Source: Streptomyces sp. NBC_00353 (GTDB taxonomy: Bacteria > Actinomycetota > Actinomycetes > Streptomycetales > Streptomycetaceae). Taken from it: a stretch of DNA of 64,000 nucleotides. Positions 8,210 to 16,755 of the stretch are shown here, one piece after another. Each line of letters opens with the position of its first letter. The stretch's first letter is position 1. Location: the NCBI RefSeq assembly GCF_036108815.1, contig NZ_CP107985.1:434001-498000 (forward strand). The letters run 5' to 3'. The position numbers and the translations under genes are program-made. The notes below the pieces were generated by a model. That model did not search any database. It was given only the letters and a program-made list of their open reading frames with translations, and had not been told where the DNA came from.

Positions 8210-8965
8210 CTACCGCATCTCGGGGTTCGGGTAGGGCTGGGCCTGGAGCCTCTCGCGCAGGTCGATCTCCTCGGCGGTGAGCGGGTCCTCGGGCCGGCGG
8301 ATGTGTACGGGCTTGGGCCGCCGCGGCAGGCCGTCGTCGACCGCTGCGGCCTCGGCTTCGGCGAACGCCCGGTAGTGCGAGGCGACCGAGGGGGACTTGC
8401 CCGCGTTCTTCCCGACCTTGATGGTGAGCTTCTTCGCGATGTCGGGTACGGGGACGGCCCTGTCCTTGAGCGCGATGGCGAAGGTGAGCATGTCGTCGTC
8501 GATGACCTTCGGCCGTCCGCCGTGGTTGCCCTTGGCCGCGGCGGTGACCAGGCCTTCGAGGGTCTTCTCCCGGATGTAGTTGCGCTCGATCTGCCCGGCG
8601 ACGGCGAGCACGGCGAAGAACTTGGCGCCCATGCCGCCCGGGTCGTAGATCCCGGTGAGCGGGCCGGTGAGGAGTTCGAACTGGATGCCGCCGGCCTGGA
8701 GCTCGGCGGACAGCGTCATCAACTCGGCCGCGTTGCGCCCGAGCCGCTTGAGCTCGCGCACGTGAAGATGACCGGCGTCTCGGGCGCGGCCTCCTTGAAC
8801 TGGCGGGCCAGCGAGCGCCTTCTCCAGCTCGGGCCGCACCTTGATGCGGGTGCTGATCTGCTCCTCGAAGACCTTGTGGCACTCCGCCCGGTGGAGGGCT
8901 TCGAGCTGGCTCGCCAGCTCCTGGCGGGCGGTCGAGGTACGGGCGTACCCGATCCCGCGCGATCG
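8210..8965 (-). pseudogene. Small serine recombinase (resolvase/invertase family), frameshifted
   Basis: The C-terminal 210 residues read well: RELKRLGRNAAELMTLSAEL, then IYDPGGMGAKFFAVLAVAGQ, IERNYIREKTLEG and KGNHGGRPKVIDDDM, which are resolvase catalytic-domain and linker motifs. Upstream, GYARTSTARQELASQLEALH carries the N-terminal beta-strand, but no start codon precedes it in frame. Between about 8765 and 8820 the correct protein (LARQFKEAAPETPVIFT) is in another frame, so two compensating small indels scramble about 20 residues next to the catalytic core. With the lost start, this is very likely dead. It marks the left boundary of the insertion-sequence-rich stretch. Confidence 0.78.
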
Positions 8966-9675
8966 TAGTAAGCGGGTGTGGTCTGCGATGGTGGTTCCGC
9001 ACGCGGGGCGGGAAGACCGCCTCGAAGTACCACACCCCGCCGCTTCGTCCTCGTCCCCGCGCTCCGCGAGGAACTGGAGATCCCCGTCCCGGCCGACCGG
9101 CTCCCCGGCCGCGCGTGGAAGCAGGGCCCCGCGCTCGCCGTCGTGCCCGCGCCCCTCACCGAGCGGCCGGTGCGGAATTCCTGACTGGCTTTATCGAGCG
9201 GCTGCGCTTGAGGGATCTGGCCCGACTTCTGTGGTCGGTCACGCTGGGTTGGCCGGTCACGGGAGCAGTACCCGTTTGCTCAGGAGACCATGCATGTCAA
9301 CAGTTCTGACGGGGTGCGACATGCCGTCTCTGGCGTAATCGGCTCATTGGGGTGGTTGGCGGTGTCAGGCTGTACGGGGTGACCACTGTCGTGGCCGGAG
9401 CCCCGTGTGTACGGGGCGTGTGAGCGCTCTTCGAGCGGATCGCCCTTGTGTGCCCGATGGATCCGGGTGCGTTGGGTCGGGGCACTGTGAGCCGGAATGC
9501 GTGGCCAGGGAGTTGAAGGCGCCGCCGTCGAGGGGCGGGAGAAGGTGATCTCCATCCTGGCCAGCACCACCTCGTACCGGCGCCTGGCCACCGAAGGCGA
9601 GCGCCAGGCCGCCTGGCGAACACCTCGGGGAGACAGCCGCCCGGTGATTTCCCCCCGAGGCCGCGGGACGAAGGG
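8966..9675. other. No convincing gene (710 bp)
   Basis: Several frames are open but none has a family match or a good ribosome site. A plus-strand stretch near 9040-9180 (ALREELEIPVPADRLPGRAW) and another near 9540-9600 (EKVISILASTTSYRRLATEG) look protein-like and may be fragments of lost genes. Nothing more can be supported. Confidence 0.4.
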
Positions 9676-10599
9676 ATGCGAGCAGCGATGACCGGAGGCG
9701 GGCGGAACCCGAGCAGGTTTGAGGTGGACCGGTCGGAGGGGTTTGGTGAGCGCTTGCTGGGTGTGCTGCTGGACCGGGCTCACGAGATGCCGCCGGAGCT
9801 GATCGCCCCACTCGTTGCGGAAGAGGTGGCCAGGGTCGGTGGCCGGGACCTCTCGATCCTCTTGCAGGACTACGAACAAATGCTGCTGATGCCGCTGCCG
9901 GGCCGGCGGCTGGCAGTCGGTGACCCCGAACCGGTCGAGGACTCCCCCGCCGGCGAGGCGTTCCTGAGCCGCAAAGCGGTGGAGGTGCCGCAGGACGGCA
10001 GTGTGCGGATGTATGTGCCGCTGCTGGACGGCAGTGACCAGATCGGGGCGATGGCCGTCACCCTGGACAGCGTCGATGACGACGACCGGCGGTTGCTGCG
10101 CAGACTCGCCGGTCTGGTCGCAGACATGATCGTCACCAAGGACGCCTACACCGACCTGTTCTTCCAGGCCCGACGCCGCGCCCCGATGAGCCTGGCCACG
10201 GAGATCCAGTGGTCGTTGCTGCCCCCGCTCTCGATGACTGTTCCGCAGGTTGAGGTGGCCGGAATCCTCGAGCCCGCGTACGACGTGGCCGGCGACAGTT
10301 TCGACTACGCCCTCAACGGCGACATCCTGCATGTGGCCATGATCGACGCGATGGGCCACGGCCTGGACGCGGCGACCATGGCGACCGTGGCCATCGGCGC
10401 CTATCGTCACGCGCGACGGGCCAACACCGGTCTGTCCCAGGTGTGTCCGTCGCCCGGCGGATTCCGGACTGCGGGGGTCCGGGGTGGTGCCCCGGGCACG
10501 TCTCCGTCCGTGCTGCTCAATGCTCATCGTGTGGCGTGGACCACGCAGCCGTCAACCCTCTTCAGGCCCAGTCGCCAGGTTGTTAAACCTTTAATTTGA
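9676..10599 (+). pseudogene. GAF-PP2C (SpoIIE-type) serine phosphatase, 3'-truncated
   Basis: The first 250 residues are a typical streptomycete RsbU/SpoIIE-like phosphatase: a helical N-terminus, a GAF-like middle (MYVPLLDGSDQIGAMAVTLD), the linker SLATEIQWSLLPPL and the start of the PP2C fold. Metal-site segments YDVAGDSFDYALNGD and AMIDAMGHGLDAATMATVAI are both present. After ARRANTGLSQ the homology ends abruptly at about 10437 and the frame runs 50 residues into unrelated sequence. The second half of the PP2C domain, with the last metal-binding Asp, is missing, so the protein is predicted inactive. An ATG at 9688 is an alternative start. An IS begins 140 bp after the frame ends, so deletion linked to insertion is likely. 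Confidence 0.78.
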
Positions 10600-10738
10600 T
10601 GCTGTGGACAGGCTCGAACCTTCAATTCGATGCTGCGGGTAGAGCCCTGGCGCCTGGGGCGGGCAGGGCAGGACGCTAAGCGCGGGACGCCTTTACCTTC
10701 CGCGCCATGACGAACACTCCTTCGCCGACCCGTGGCCG

Positions 10739-10769
10739 CCCTGTGGGGCTCGGAAAGTCATCGCTGCAG
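10739..10769 (+). repeat. Left terminal inverted repeat of the IS
   Basis: 31-bp repeat whose reverse complement occurs at 11906-11936 with one mismatch. It starts two bases before the transposase stop codon side of the element, which ends at 10771. Confidence 0.85.
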
Positions 10770-10770
10770 C

Positions 10771-11856
10771 TCAAGCGGCGTATCTGTACTCGTTGATGAC
10801 TCCGCCGAGGACGCGGGTGCGTAGGAGTCTTTGCGTGTGGGGGTCGTGCCCGACAGCGAGCTGGTCCTGAGCCTCGGGCGGTCGTTGGTCTCGGGCCCGG
10901 TGCGGTCGATGCCTGTTGTAGTGGTGCTGGTACTCGGCGAGGACCTGTCGGGCGTGGGCCCCGTTCATGATCAGAACGTGGTCGAGTGCCTCCCGGCGGA
11001 TCGTGCCGATCACGCGCTCGCAGTGGGCGTTCATCCGCGGCGCCTGCGGCGCGCTGAGCAGCACCTCCATCTCCTCCGTTTCGAAGACGGCGTCGAAGGA
11101 GCTGGTGTACTTGCTGTCGCGGTCGCGAAGGGCGAAGCGCAGGGACTCGACACGAGCGCCGAGATCCGCGGCGAGGTTGCGGGCCTGCTGGGTCGCCCAC
11201 TGTGCGGTGGGGTGGGCGGTGACGCCGGTGAGGTGGAGTCTGCGGGTGCCGTGCTCGAGGAACACCAGCGCGTACAGGCGCCTGCCGGTCACGGTGTCCA
11301 CGTGGAAGAAGTCCGCGGCGATGATCCCCTCCGCCTGCACGGTGAGGAACTCGCGCCAGCTCGGACCGGAGCGACGCGGGGCCGGGCCGATGCCAGCAGC
11401 GTGCAGGATCTGTCACACAGTTGAGTACGCGATCGGGTGCCCCAGTCGGGCCAGCTCGCCCTGGATCCGGCGATGCCCCCACCGGGGATTATCCTGCGCC
11501 AGGCGCAGGACCAGCTTCTTGAGCGCGGCAGCGGTGGGCGGTCTACCGGTGTGTCGGCGTCGGCCGGAGCAGTCCCACTTTCTGGCGATCAGCCTTCGGT
11601 GCCAGGCCAGTAGCGTCCCCGGCGTGACCGGGAAGACGTTGCTCCAGCGGCGGCGCGGTATCAGCGACGACAGCGCGGCCAGCCAGAATCGGTCGGCGGG
11701 CTCGTAGCGGATCGGACTGGTGAGTTGCCGTCGCAGTACCGCGTTCTCGTGCCGCAGCACCAGCAGTTCGGCATCCTTGGCGGTCTCCCGGCGCAGCAGT
11801 ACCGCCGGCACGGACAGCAGCGCACGGGTGGCCCGGTACAGCAGCGAGGTGATCAC
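10771..11856 (-). pseudogene. IS3/IS481-like transposase (rve domain) with internal TGA
   Basis: The N-terminal part (LLVLRHENAVLRRQLTSPIR, then RWGHRRIQGELARLGHPIAY) is the helix-turn-helix region seen in IS3-type transposases. The catalytic rve domain follows, with DDE residues in ADFFHVDTVTGRRLYALVFL, ALRDRDSKYTSSFDAVF and PRMNAHCERVIGTIRREALD. Frame and homology run unbroken through an in-frame TGA at 11413-11415, where a Trp codon (TGG) is expected (STV-W-QILHAAG). The stop therefore splits one 361-codon gene into two open frames. One base change explains it. Confidence 0.85.
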
Positions 11857-11905
11857 CCGTGCAGCATCTCAGCCACCGCCGAGGGCTCGGCACGCAGGCT
11901 CCTAC

Positions 11906-11936
11906 CTGCAGCGATGACTTTGCGAGCCCCACAGGG
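11906..11936 (-). repeat. Right terminal inverted repeat of the IS
   Basis: 31-bp partner of the repeat at 10739-10769. It lies 50 bp upstream of the transposase start, as expected for the promoter end of the element. Confidence 0.85.
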
Positions 11937-11952
11937 TGCGGGCGGCCCGCGC

Positions 11953-12102
11953 TCACCGGACTGCGCTGATCTGTTCGTCGGTGGTCTGGTCGGCCAGGTC
12001 CGCGCGACCGAGGTAGCGGTCGGTGGCCGCGTGGTGGACCTCGATCCGGTGGTTGTGGTGCGGCATGAAGCGGACCAGGACCTGGATGCCGGCCTGGCCG
12101 GT
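11953..12102 (-). pseudogene. Mu-type transposase C-terminal fragment
   Basis: A 49-residue open stretch ending in TGA reads VRFMPHHNHRIEVHHAATDR then YLGRADLADQTTDEQISAVR. This resembles the small beta-rich C-terminal domain of Mu-like (rve plus Mu-C) transposases, where strand-loop sequences of the form IEVxxAATxxYLGRAxLAD are common. The upstream catalytic part is gone. Assignment is by eye. Confidence 0.45.
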
Positions 12103-12237
12103 CATCCATGGGCCCACTTAGTCGCGTCTCCTGAAGCGGACTCCGCGGGTAATCAGCGTACGGGTGCCGGCGTCTTCCAGGGTGAACGTCCGACACGAAA
12201 GCGAGAGATCGCAGATGAGGTGGCACGGGACACCGCC

Positions 12238-12530
12238 GTGCTCGATGCGAAGCGGTCCACCGCCGAGCATCTGACCGGTCCGCTGCGCGATCACCGCATC
12301 GCGGCCAGGACTCGTAAGGGGCGGCGTGCTCTCGGCTGCTTCCGGCAGGCGGTGCTCGTCCTGCGCTGGTTCATCGACGGCACCCGTCTTTTCCAACTCG
12401 CCCGTGACAACGGCCTGTCGACCTCCACCGTCTGCCGCTATCTCCACAAGGGGCTGACCGTTCTGGCGGCCGGGGCGCCGGACCTCGCCACCGCATTGAA
12501 GCGCGTGAAGGCGGCCGGGCGAGGCTTGTC
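12238..12530 (+). pseudogene. IS5-type transposase N-terminal fragment
   Basis: A stretch of about 95 residues contains TRKGRRALGCFRQAVLVLRW, then FIDGTRLFQLARDNGLSTST and VCRYLHKGLTVLAAGAPDLA, the helix-turn-helix region of streptomycete IS5-like (DDE_Tnp_4) transposases. Homology stops after ALKRVKAAGR, before the catalytic domain. The fragment runs into IS3-like debris on the other strand. Confidence 0.7.
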
Positions 12531-12600
12531 GGCGGGGGCGGTGGTAGGTCCTCTCGATCCAGGTCACGCTCGCGATCCACAGTTCCTGACGGGTATGCGC
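12495..12600 (-). pseudogene. IS3-family transposase C-terminal scrap
   Basis: Reads TRQELWIASVTWIERTYHRP then RRQASPGRL, matching the end of IS3-type orfB integrases, where WIExxYHRRRRQ precedes the C-terminus. Only about 35 residues remain. It abuts the IS5 fragment, showing that elements inserted into one another. Confidence 0.5.
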
Positions 12601-12756
12601 TGGGCCAGGTGCGTGGCGCCGGCGCCGCCACGCCATCGGCGCCGGCCTCGCCAGTGCTGACTCAGCTTGCCCGGGCTACCGGCAGCTGCTGGACTTCGTC
12701 CGCCAGCACATCCCCCGGCCGGCGCTGCCCCCTTGAGGTGCGCGTGATACCGAGGA

Positions 12757-12945
12757 GCTCTTTCTTCAGCATCCCGACGCGGAGATCATCACGAGCTTTC
12801 CCGGTCTTGCCGTGCTTACCGGCGCTCGGATACTCGCCGAGATCGGTGACGACCGCACCAGGTTCGGCACGGCCCGGGACCTGAAGGCCTATGCCGGAAG
12901 CGCCCCGGTGACCCGTGAATCCGGCAAGAGCCGCCGCGTGAGCCC
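12757..12945 (+). pseudogene. IS110-family transposase C-terminal fragment
   Basis: The stretch ELFLQHPDAEIITSFPGLAV then LTGARILAEIGDDRTRFGTA and RDLKAYAGSAPVTRESGKSR is the Transposase_20 helix-hairpin-helix region of IS110/IS116 elements (PGxxxLTGARILAEIGD and KAYAGSAPVTRxSGKS). The N-terminal DEDD domain is absent and the frame is lost after SRRV. Confidence 0.78.
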
Positions 12946-12948
12946 CTG

Positions 12949-13164
12949 GCGACCGCGAAGAAGGCGCCAGCCAAAAAGACGGCAGCCAAGAAGGCCACGA
13001 CGAAGAAGATGCTCGCCGTCGAAGCCAGTGGGCCGGCCGCCTCGGGAACCACGGTTCTGCCGGTGTCTTTGCCGGTGCGTTTCGGGACTCGGCCAGCCGT
13101 CGGGCGCTGCTACTTGCGCGTTCACCCGGGGCTGCGCATTGCCCCTGAAGCTCGGGGAAGATGA
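12949..13164 (+). pseudogene. Lysine-rich tail fragment
   Basis: An open frame beginning directly at the IS110 breakpoint reads ATAKKAPAKKTAAKKATTKK and then ordinary sequence up to a TGA at 13162. The AKK repeats resemble the basic C-terminal tails of actinobacterial DNA-binding proteins such as HupS-type histone-like proteins. No folded domain remains and there is no start codon. Origin uncertain. Confidence 0.3.
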
Positions 13165-13619
13165 CCGGATCGGCGTCCAGGCCTTCAGGCGGTTTGGTGT
13201 CAACGCTGACGGACACCGTAAGAACCCCGGCCTGAACGTCCGCCTCCGACGGAGGGCAGGTTGATGCCGGCCCGGCGTCCCTGCACGCTCAGCCCCCAGC
13301 GGCCTGCCAGGCGTCCAGATGGTCGTCGCCGACGCGCACGCCATCCAGCGCGAATCGCTCACCCCATTCGCGTGTGGGTCGGTGGAAGATCCGGTCCGGT
13401 GACCCACAACAGCGGCGGTGGCTGCCGCGTGACCGCGGAGTCGGCACTCCAGCGTTCGCGAGCGGTCGGGTGGGCCCAGGGCGCGGCATGTGGCGTCCGG
13501 GTAGTTCGAGCCCCTGCTCCTTCCTGCAGATGCCAGCGCGCGTGGATCCGTGCGACACCCCAGCGGCACGAGCACGTTATGAGCGCGACTAGTTGCCCAG
13601 AGTAGTGAATAGCTAGTAG
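13165..13619. other. No gene recognised (455 bp)
   Basis: Open frames are present on both strands but show no family match and no ribosome site. Base composition changes near 13580, where an AT-richer stretch begins that leads into the promoter of the Tat locus, with repeated actagttg/ctagtagttg motifs. Confidence 0.4.
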
Positions 13620-13649
13620 TTGACTGATTAACAAACTGCGGTTTATGGT
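13620..13649 (+). promoter_or_regulatory. Probable promoter of the Tat-locus hydrolase gene
   Basis: ttgact (13620-13625) and tatggt (13644-13649) are separated by 18 bp in an unusually AT-rich stretch, about 60 bp before the ATG at 13710. This matches the SigA/HrdB-like -35/-10 arrangement. Directly upstream, tagttg occurs twice (actagttg, ctagtagttg), possible regulator half-sites. Confidence 0.5.
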
Positions 13650-13709
13650 CGTTCTGTCGCCCCGATCGGGTGGCGGCTTCTGACTCCCCTACTTCATAGG
13701 AGACGCATC

Positions 13710-14471
13710 ATGTCCGGTATCACCAGCAGGCGTTCGGTTCTGGCAGCCTCGGCCGCAGGTGCTGCAGCAGTGGTCGCGGGAACGGGCACCGCCAATGCCG
13801 CGACCGTGGACGCCACCCCGGCCGCTATGAACACGGCCGCTGCGAAGCAGCGTCCCCACTGGGACCCGATCAGCGCCAAGGACTCGGTCCTGGTGCTCAT
13901 CGACCACCAGCCCTCCCTCATCGCCGGCGTGGGCAGCCACCCCTCGACGACCGTCATCAACAACGTGACGGGCCTCGCCAAGACGGCCAAGCTCTTCGGT
14001 GTTCCCACGATCCTGACCAGCGTCCTGTCCGACCGTGGCGGCAAGCTGCTTCCCCAGATCACCGGCGTCTTCCCCGGCCAGAAGGTGTACGACCGCACCG
14101 CGATCAACGCCTGGGAGGACGCCCACGTCCGTGAGGCCATCCGCAAGACCGGCGCCCGCAAGATAGTCATCGCCGCTCTGTGGACCGAGATCTGCCTGAC
14201 CTTCCCCGCCCTGTCCGCGCTGGACGAGGGCTACGAGGTCTACGCCGTCACCGACGCCTCCGGCGGTATCAGTCCCGAGGGACACGACATGGCCGTCCGG
14301 CGCCTCGAGCAGGCGGGCGTCATCCCGATCACCTGGACCGCCGTGGGCGGCGAACTCCAGCGCGACTGGTCCCACAGCGCCACCGTGGCCGGTGTCAGCA
14401 AGATCAACCAGGAGCACGGCGGAGCCTTCGGCGCCATCATCGGGCTCGAGGACCAGCTCACCAGCCACTGA
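13710..14471 (+). CDS. Tat-exported isochorismatase-family cysteine hydrolase
   Basis: A 253-aa protein with a twin-arginine signal peptide: SRRSVLA at residues 6-12, a hydrophobic Ala/Val segment and a cleavage site after ANA (about residue 30). The mature part is an isochorismatase-like hydrolase of the YcaC/nicotinamidase type, with the catalytic triad visible as D65 (VLVLIDHQPS), K112 (RGGKLLPQI) and C162 (LWTEICLTFPAL). Such enzymes hydrolyse amides or related bonds through the cysteine; the substrate is not evident. The start has a perfect taggagacgcatc ribosome site. Export is notable because the family is normally cytoplasmic. It is the first gene of a run containing tatB, tatA and tatC, and is the obvious candidate substrate of that translocon. 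Confidence 0.9.
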   Translation: MSGITSRRSVLAASAAGAAAVVAGTGTANAATVDATPAAMNTAAAKQRPHWDPISAKDSVLVLIDHQPSLIAGVGSHPSTTVINNVTGLAKTAKLFGVPTILTSVLSDRGGKLLPQITGVFPGQKVYDRTAINAWEDAHVREAIRKTGARKIVIAALWTEICLTFPALSALDEGYEVYAVTDASGGISPEGHDMAVRRLEQAGVIPITWTAVGGELQRDWSHSATVAGVSKINQEHGGAFGAIIGLEDQLTSH

Positions 14472-14604
14472 CACTCCAAGCGGCTGACCTGGCTCGACCA
14501 AGACACGCCGATGAGCATACGGCGCCGTCAACGCGCCCCGCTCCCATGGTGATCGGCAGCAGCCATGATCAGCCGGCCGCAGTGATGCGGGAAATCGTCG
14601 CCGT

Positions 14605-14624
14605 CCCGTACACGCGTGTACGGG
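14605..14624. promoter_or_regulatory. Perfect 20-bp palindrome upstream of tatB
   Basis: cccgtacacgcgtgtacggg is a perfect inverted repeat. It lies in the 359-bp gap between the hydrolase and tatB, about 205 bp before the tatB ATG. The gap has no convincing gene. The palindrome has no T-run and so looks more like a regulator operator than a terminator; the bound protein is unknown. Confidence 0.45.
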
Positions 14625-14830
14625 AGACAGCCCACCGGCTTCCGGCTCTCCTCGCCCAGGGGCTTCGAGCATGGACGTCCTGGCCGCCGGCTGTTCCCGG
14701 CTGCCAGGACGAGCCCGAAGCCTGGCCTTGCCCAGTCGAATCAGGGCGGCCTTCAGAGCGCCGTTCATTCAACGTTCAGTTGTCCGCCCGGGCGTTGCGG
14801 CAACCACACCACTCCACACGGGAGCCGTAC

Positions 14831-15205
14831 ATGTTCTTCGATATCGGCCCGCTCGAAGTCGTCACACTGATGGTACTTGCGGTCATTCTCGTCGGGCCCG
14901 ACAAGCTGCCCTCAATGGTATCCGCCACCGTGAGGAATCTGCGCAAGTTCCAAGAGTTCTCGCAGAGCACTCAGGAGAGCATCCGCAGCGAACTCCCGGC
15001 CGAATTGCGTGACCTGACACCGAGAGACCTTTCTCCGAGGTCACTGGTCAGTCACCTTCTCACTGCCGAGGACCTGAATCCGTCCGACGAGGCACCGGCC
15101 GTGAGCTCGGACGCGGCCGGCGGTGCCGAGGCGGGCACTCAGAAGCTGTCGAAGAGCTCCGCCGGATCTGGTCAGAGCTCTACGACCCCCAGCCCCCACC
15201 GCTGA
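14831..15205 (+). CDS. tatB: Sec-independent protein translocase subunit TatB
   Basis: A 124-aa protein with the TatA/B architecture: MFFDIGPLEVVTLMVLAVIL is an N-terminal membrane helix with the Gly-Pro hinge motif, followed by VGPDKLPSMV and an amphipathic helix (TVRNLRKFQEFSQSTQESIR). The GPLE start, the sequence RNLRKFQEFSQS and the acidic tail resemble streptomycete TatB rather than TatA. TatB forms the substrate-binding complex with TatC. The start has gggagccgtac just upstream. It is followed by tatA and tatC on the same strand. The C-terminus is a Ser/Ala-rich disordered tail. Confidence 0.88.
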   Translation: MFFDIGPLEVVTLMVLAVILVGPDKLPSMVSATVRNLRKFQEFSQSTQESIRSELPAELRDLTPRDLSPRSLVSHLLTAEDLNPSDEAPAVSSDAAGGAEAGTQKLSKSSAGSGQSSTTPSPHR

Positions 15206-15436
15206 CAACGGCGGAAGTAGCGATCCGGCGAGCGCTGACATCCGCCGCACCACATGTGGAGGCTGTGCCACGCAGTTCGTGCGCAAGCCGCAGCAGAACC
15301 GCCTCCATAGGCAGGCCGGGGGTCCACTGCTTGCAATCAGAACCGAAGGCGGCCATCCCTGATACGGCCGACAGCCCGGCCACCCTTGCAGGAGTGACTC
15401 ACTCTTGTACCCGTTCCTTCAGAAAGGAAAACACTC

Positions 15437-15703
15437 ATGTTCGGCAGGCTCGGAGCACCCGAAATCGTGCTCCTCCTCGTTGTCCTGGTGCTCCTCTTCG
15501 GCGCCAAACGGCTTCCTGACATGGCCCGTTCGTTCGGGCAGTCCCTGCGCATCCTCAAGAGCGAGACCAAGGCCATGCGCAAGGACGAAGCGGAGCAACC
15601 TCACAACGGCGTGCAGGTCTCCGCCCCCACACTTCCGCAGACGCCTGACAACCGTCAGACGTCCCCGGAGACGACCGAGGCGGACACCGTTCAACGGCGT
15701 TGA
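15437..15703 (+). CDS. tatA: Sec-independent protein translocase subunit TatA
   Basis: An 88-aa protein: MFGRLGAPEIVLLLVVLVLL is a single membrane helix, then FGAKRLPDMARSFGQSLRIL is the conserved FGxKxLP hinge and amphipathic helix, followed by a charged flexible tail. This is the pore-forming or membrane-weakening TatA. The ribosome site aaaggaaaacactc precedes the ATG. The 230-bp gap after tatB has no gene. Confidence 0.92.
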   Translation: MFGRLGAPEIVLLLVVLVLLFGAKRLPDMARSFGQSLRILKSETKAMRKDEAEQPHNGVQVSAPTLPQTPDNRQTSPETTEADTVQRR

Positions 15704-15771
15704 CGCGCCACCACCACTACCGACGTGCCTGGTGCGGCAGTTGCCACACGTGAAGGCGTCAGGGACTGACC

Positions 15772-16614
15772 ATGCTCACCCGAACACCGCACGCGTCGCA
15801 GATGACTCTCGGAGGGCATCTGCGCGAGCTGCGAAACCGCCTGCTCAAGGCCGTGGGAGCGATCCTGCTGGTCACGGTTGTCGCGGCCCTCTTCTACAAG
15901 CAACTGATCGGATTCCTGATCGATCCGTTGCCCGGCTGCACCCCCAGCCAGCTGGTCGGTACCACGGTAGCCGGGCACTGCGGTCTGATCTCTATCAACG
16001 GTCTGCTGTCACCCTTCACCCTCGCACTGAAGGTGTCGATCACCGCAGGGGTCGTTGTCGCGAGTCCGGTGTGGCTGTACCAGCTGTGGGCGTTCGTTGC
16101 CCCGGGGCTGTACCGCAGCGAGAAGAAGTACACGCTGGCCGTCCTGGGAGTGGGTGTCCCCTTGTTCCTTTCCGGCGCCGCGGTGACGTACTGGCTGCTG
16201 CCGACCACGGCACGTGTCCTGATCTCCTTCACCCCCGACACGGCGACCAACCTCCTGCCGGTCGACGACTTCCTCAATCTGGCGACCCGCATGGTGCTCG
16301 TCTTCGGCCTCTCCTTCGAACTTCCGCTGATCCTCGTCCTGCTCAACCTGGGCGGCATAGTCAGCGCACGCCGGATGACCGGCTGGTGGCGCGGGATGTT
16401 CATGGGTATCACCGTCTTCGCGGCGGTGGCCACCCCCAGTACGGACCCGCTCAGCATGCTGCTGCTCGCCGCGCCCATCGCGCTGCTGTACCTGGCCGCG
16501 TGCGCGGTCGCCTGGTTCAACGATCTGCGTCGGGGCCGTACCGGCGGAATGGAAAGCGAAGCGGAACCACAGGCAGCCCAGGGACCGACGGTGGACCCGA
16601 CTCGCACACCGTGA
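15772..16614 (+). CDS. tatC: Sec-independent protein translocase subunit TatC
   Basis: A 280-aa polytopic protein with six predicted membrane helices. The N-terminal signature MTLGGHLRELRNRLLKAVGA contains the conserved HLxELRxR that recognises the twin-arginine motif. Further conserved stretches are PVWLYQLWAFVAPGLYRSEK and LSFELPLILVLLNLGG. It lies 68 bp after tatA, so the two are almost certainly co-transcribed. The C-terminal tail (EAEPQAAQGPTVDPT) is hydrophilic. Streptomycetes normally have another housekeeping tatA-tatC pair elsewhere, so this is likely a second copy. Confidence 0.94.
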   Translation: MLTRTPHASQMTLGGHLRELRNRLLKAVGAILLVTVVAALFYKQLIGFLIDPLPGCTPSQLVGTTVAGHCGLISINGLLSPFTLALKVSITAGVVVASPVWLYQLWAFVAPGLYRSEKKYTLAVLGVGVPLFLSGAAVTYWLLPTTARVLISFTPDTATNLLPVDDFLNLATRMVLVFGLSFELPLILVLLNLGGIVSARRMTGWWRGMFMGITVFAAVATPSTDPLSMLLLAAPIALLYLAACAVAWFNDLRRGRTGGMESEAEPQAAQGPTVDPTRTP

Positions 16615-16755
16615 TGCTCAGACGGATTGCACCAACCTGAGCTTCGCGGCACGCCTTCCCATCCCTGAACAAGGCGTGCACCGCCCGACTCTCGGCACCT
16701 GCGGTTGTCTGTCAAGCCACGGTCGCCGCCGTCCCGACTCCCCGTGGAGCTCCAC

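Larger units (their letters stand above)
10739..11936 (-). mobile_element. Insertion sequence with 31-bp terminal inverted repeats
   Basis: Positions 10739-10769 and 11906-11936 are inverted copies of each other with 30 of 31 matches; both begin ccctgtggggctcg and end aaagtcatcgctgcag, with one differing base between. They enclose a single minus-strand DDE transposase gene, giving a 1198-bp element. No obvious target-site duplication is visible at the flanks. The transposase has an internal stop, so the element is probably not autonomous. Confidence 0.85.

Noticed and set aside
9280..10527. 415-codon minus-strand frame opposite the phosphatase
   Set aside because: Shadow frame rich in R, H, G and P; the plus strand carries clear PP2C motifs.
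10676..10708. Ten-codon peptide MARKVKASRA with a ggag ribosome site on the minus strand next to the IS
   Set aside because: Too short to separate from chance; probably a truncated gene start left by the IS.
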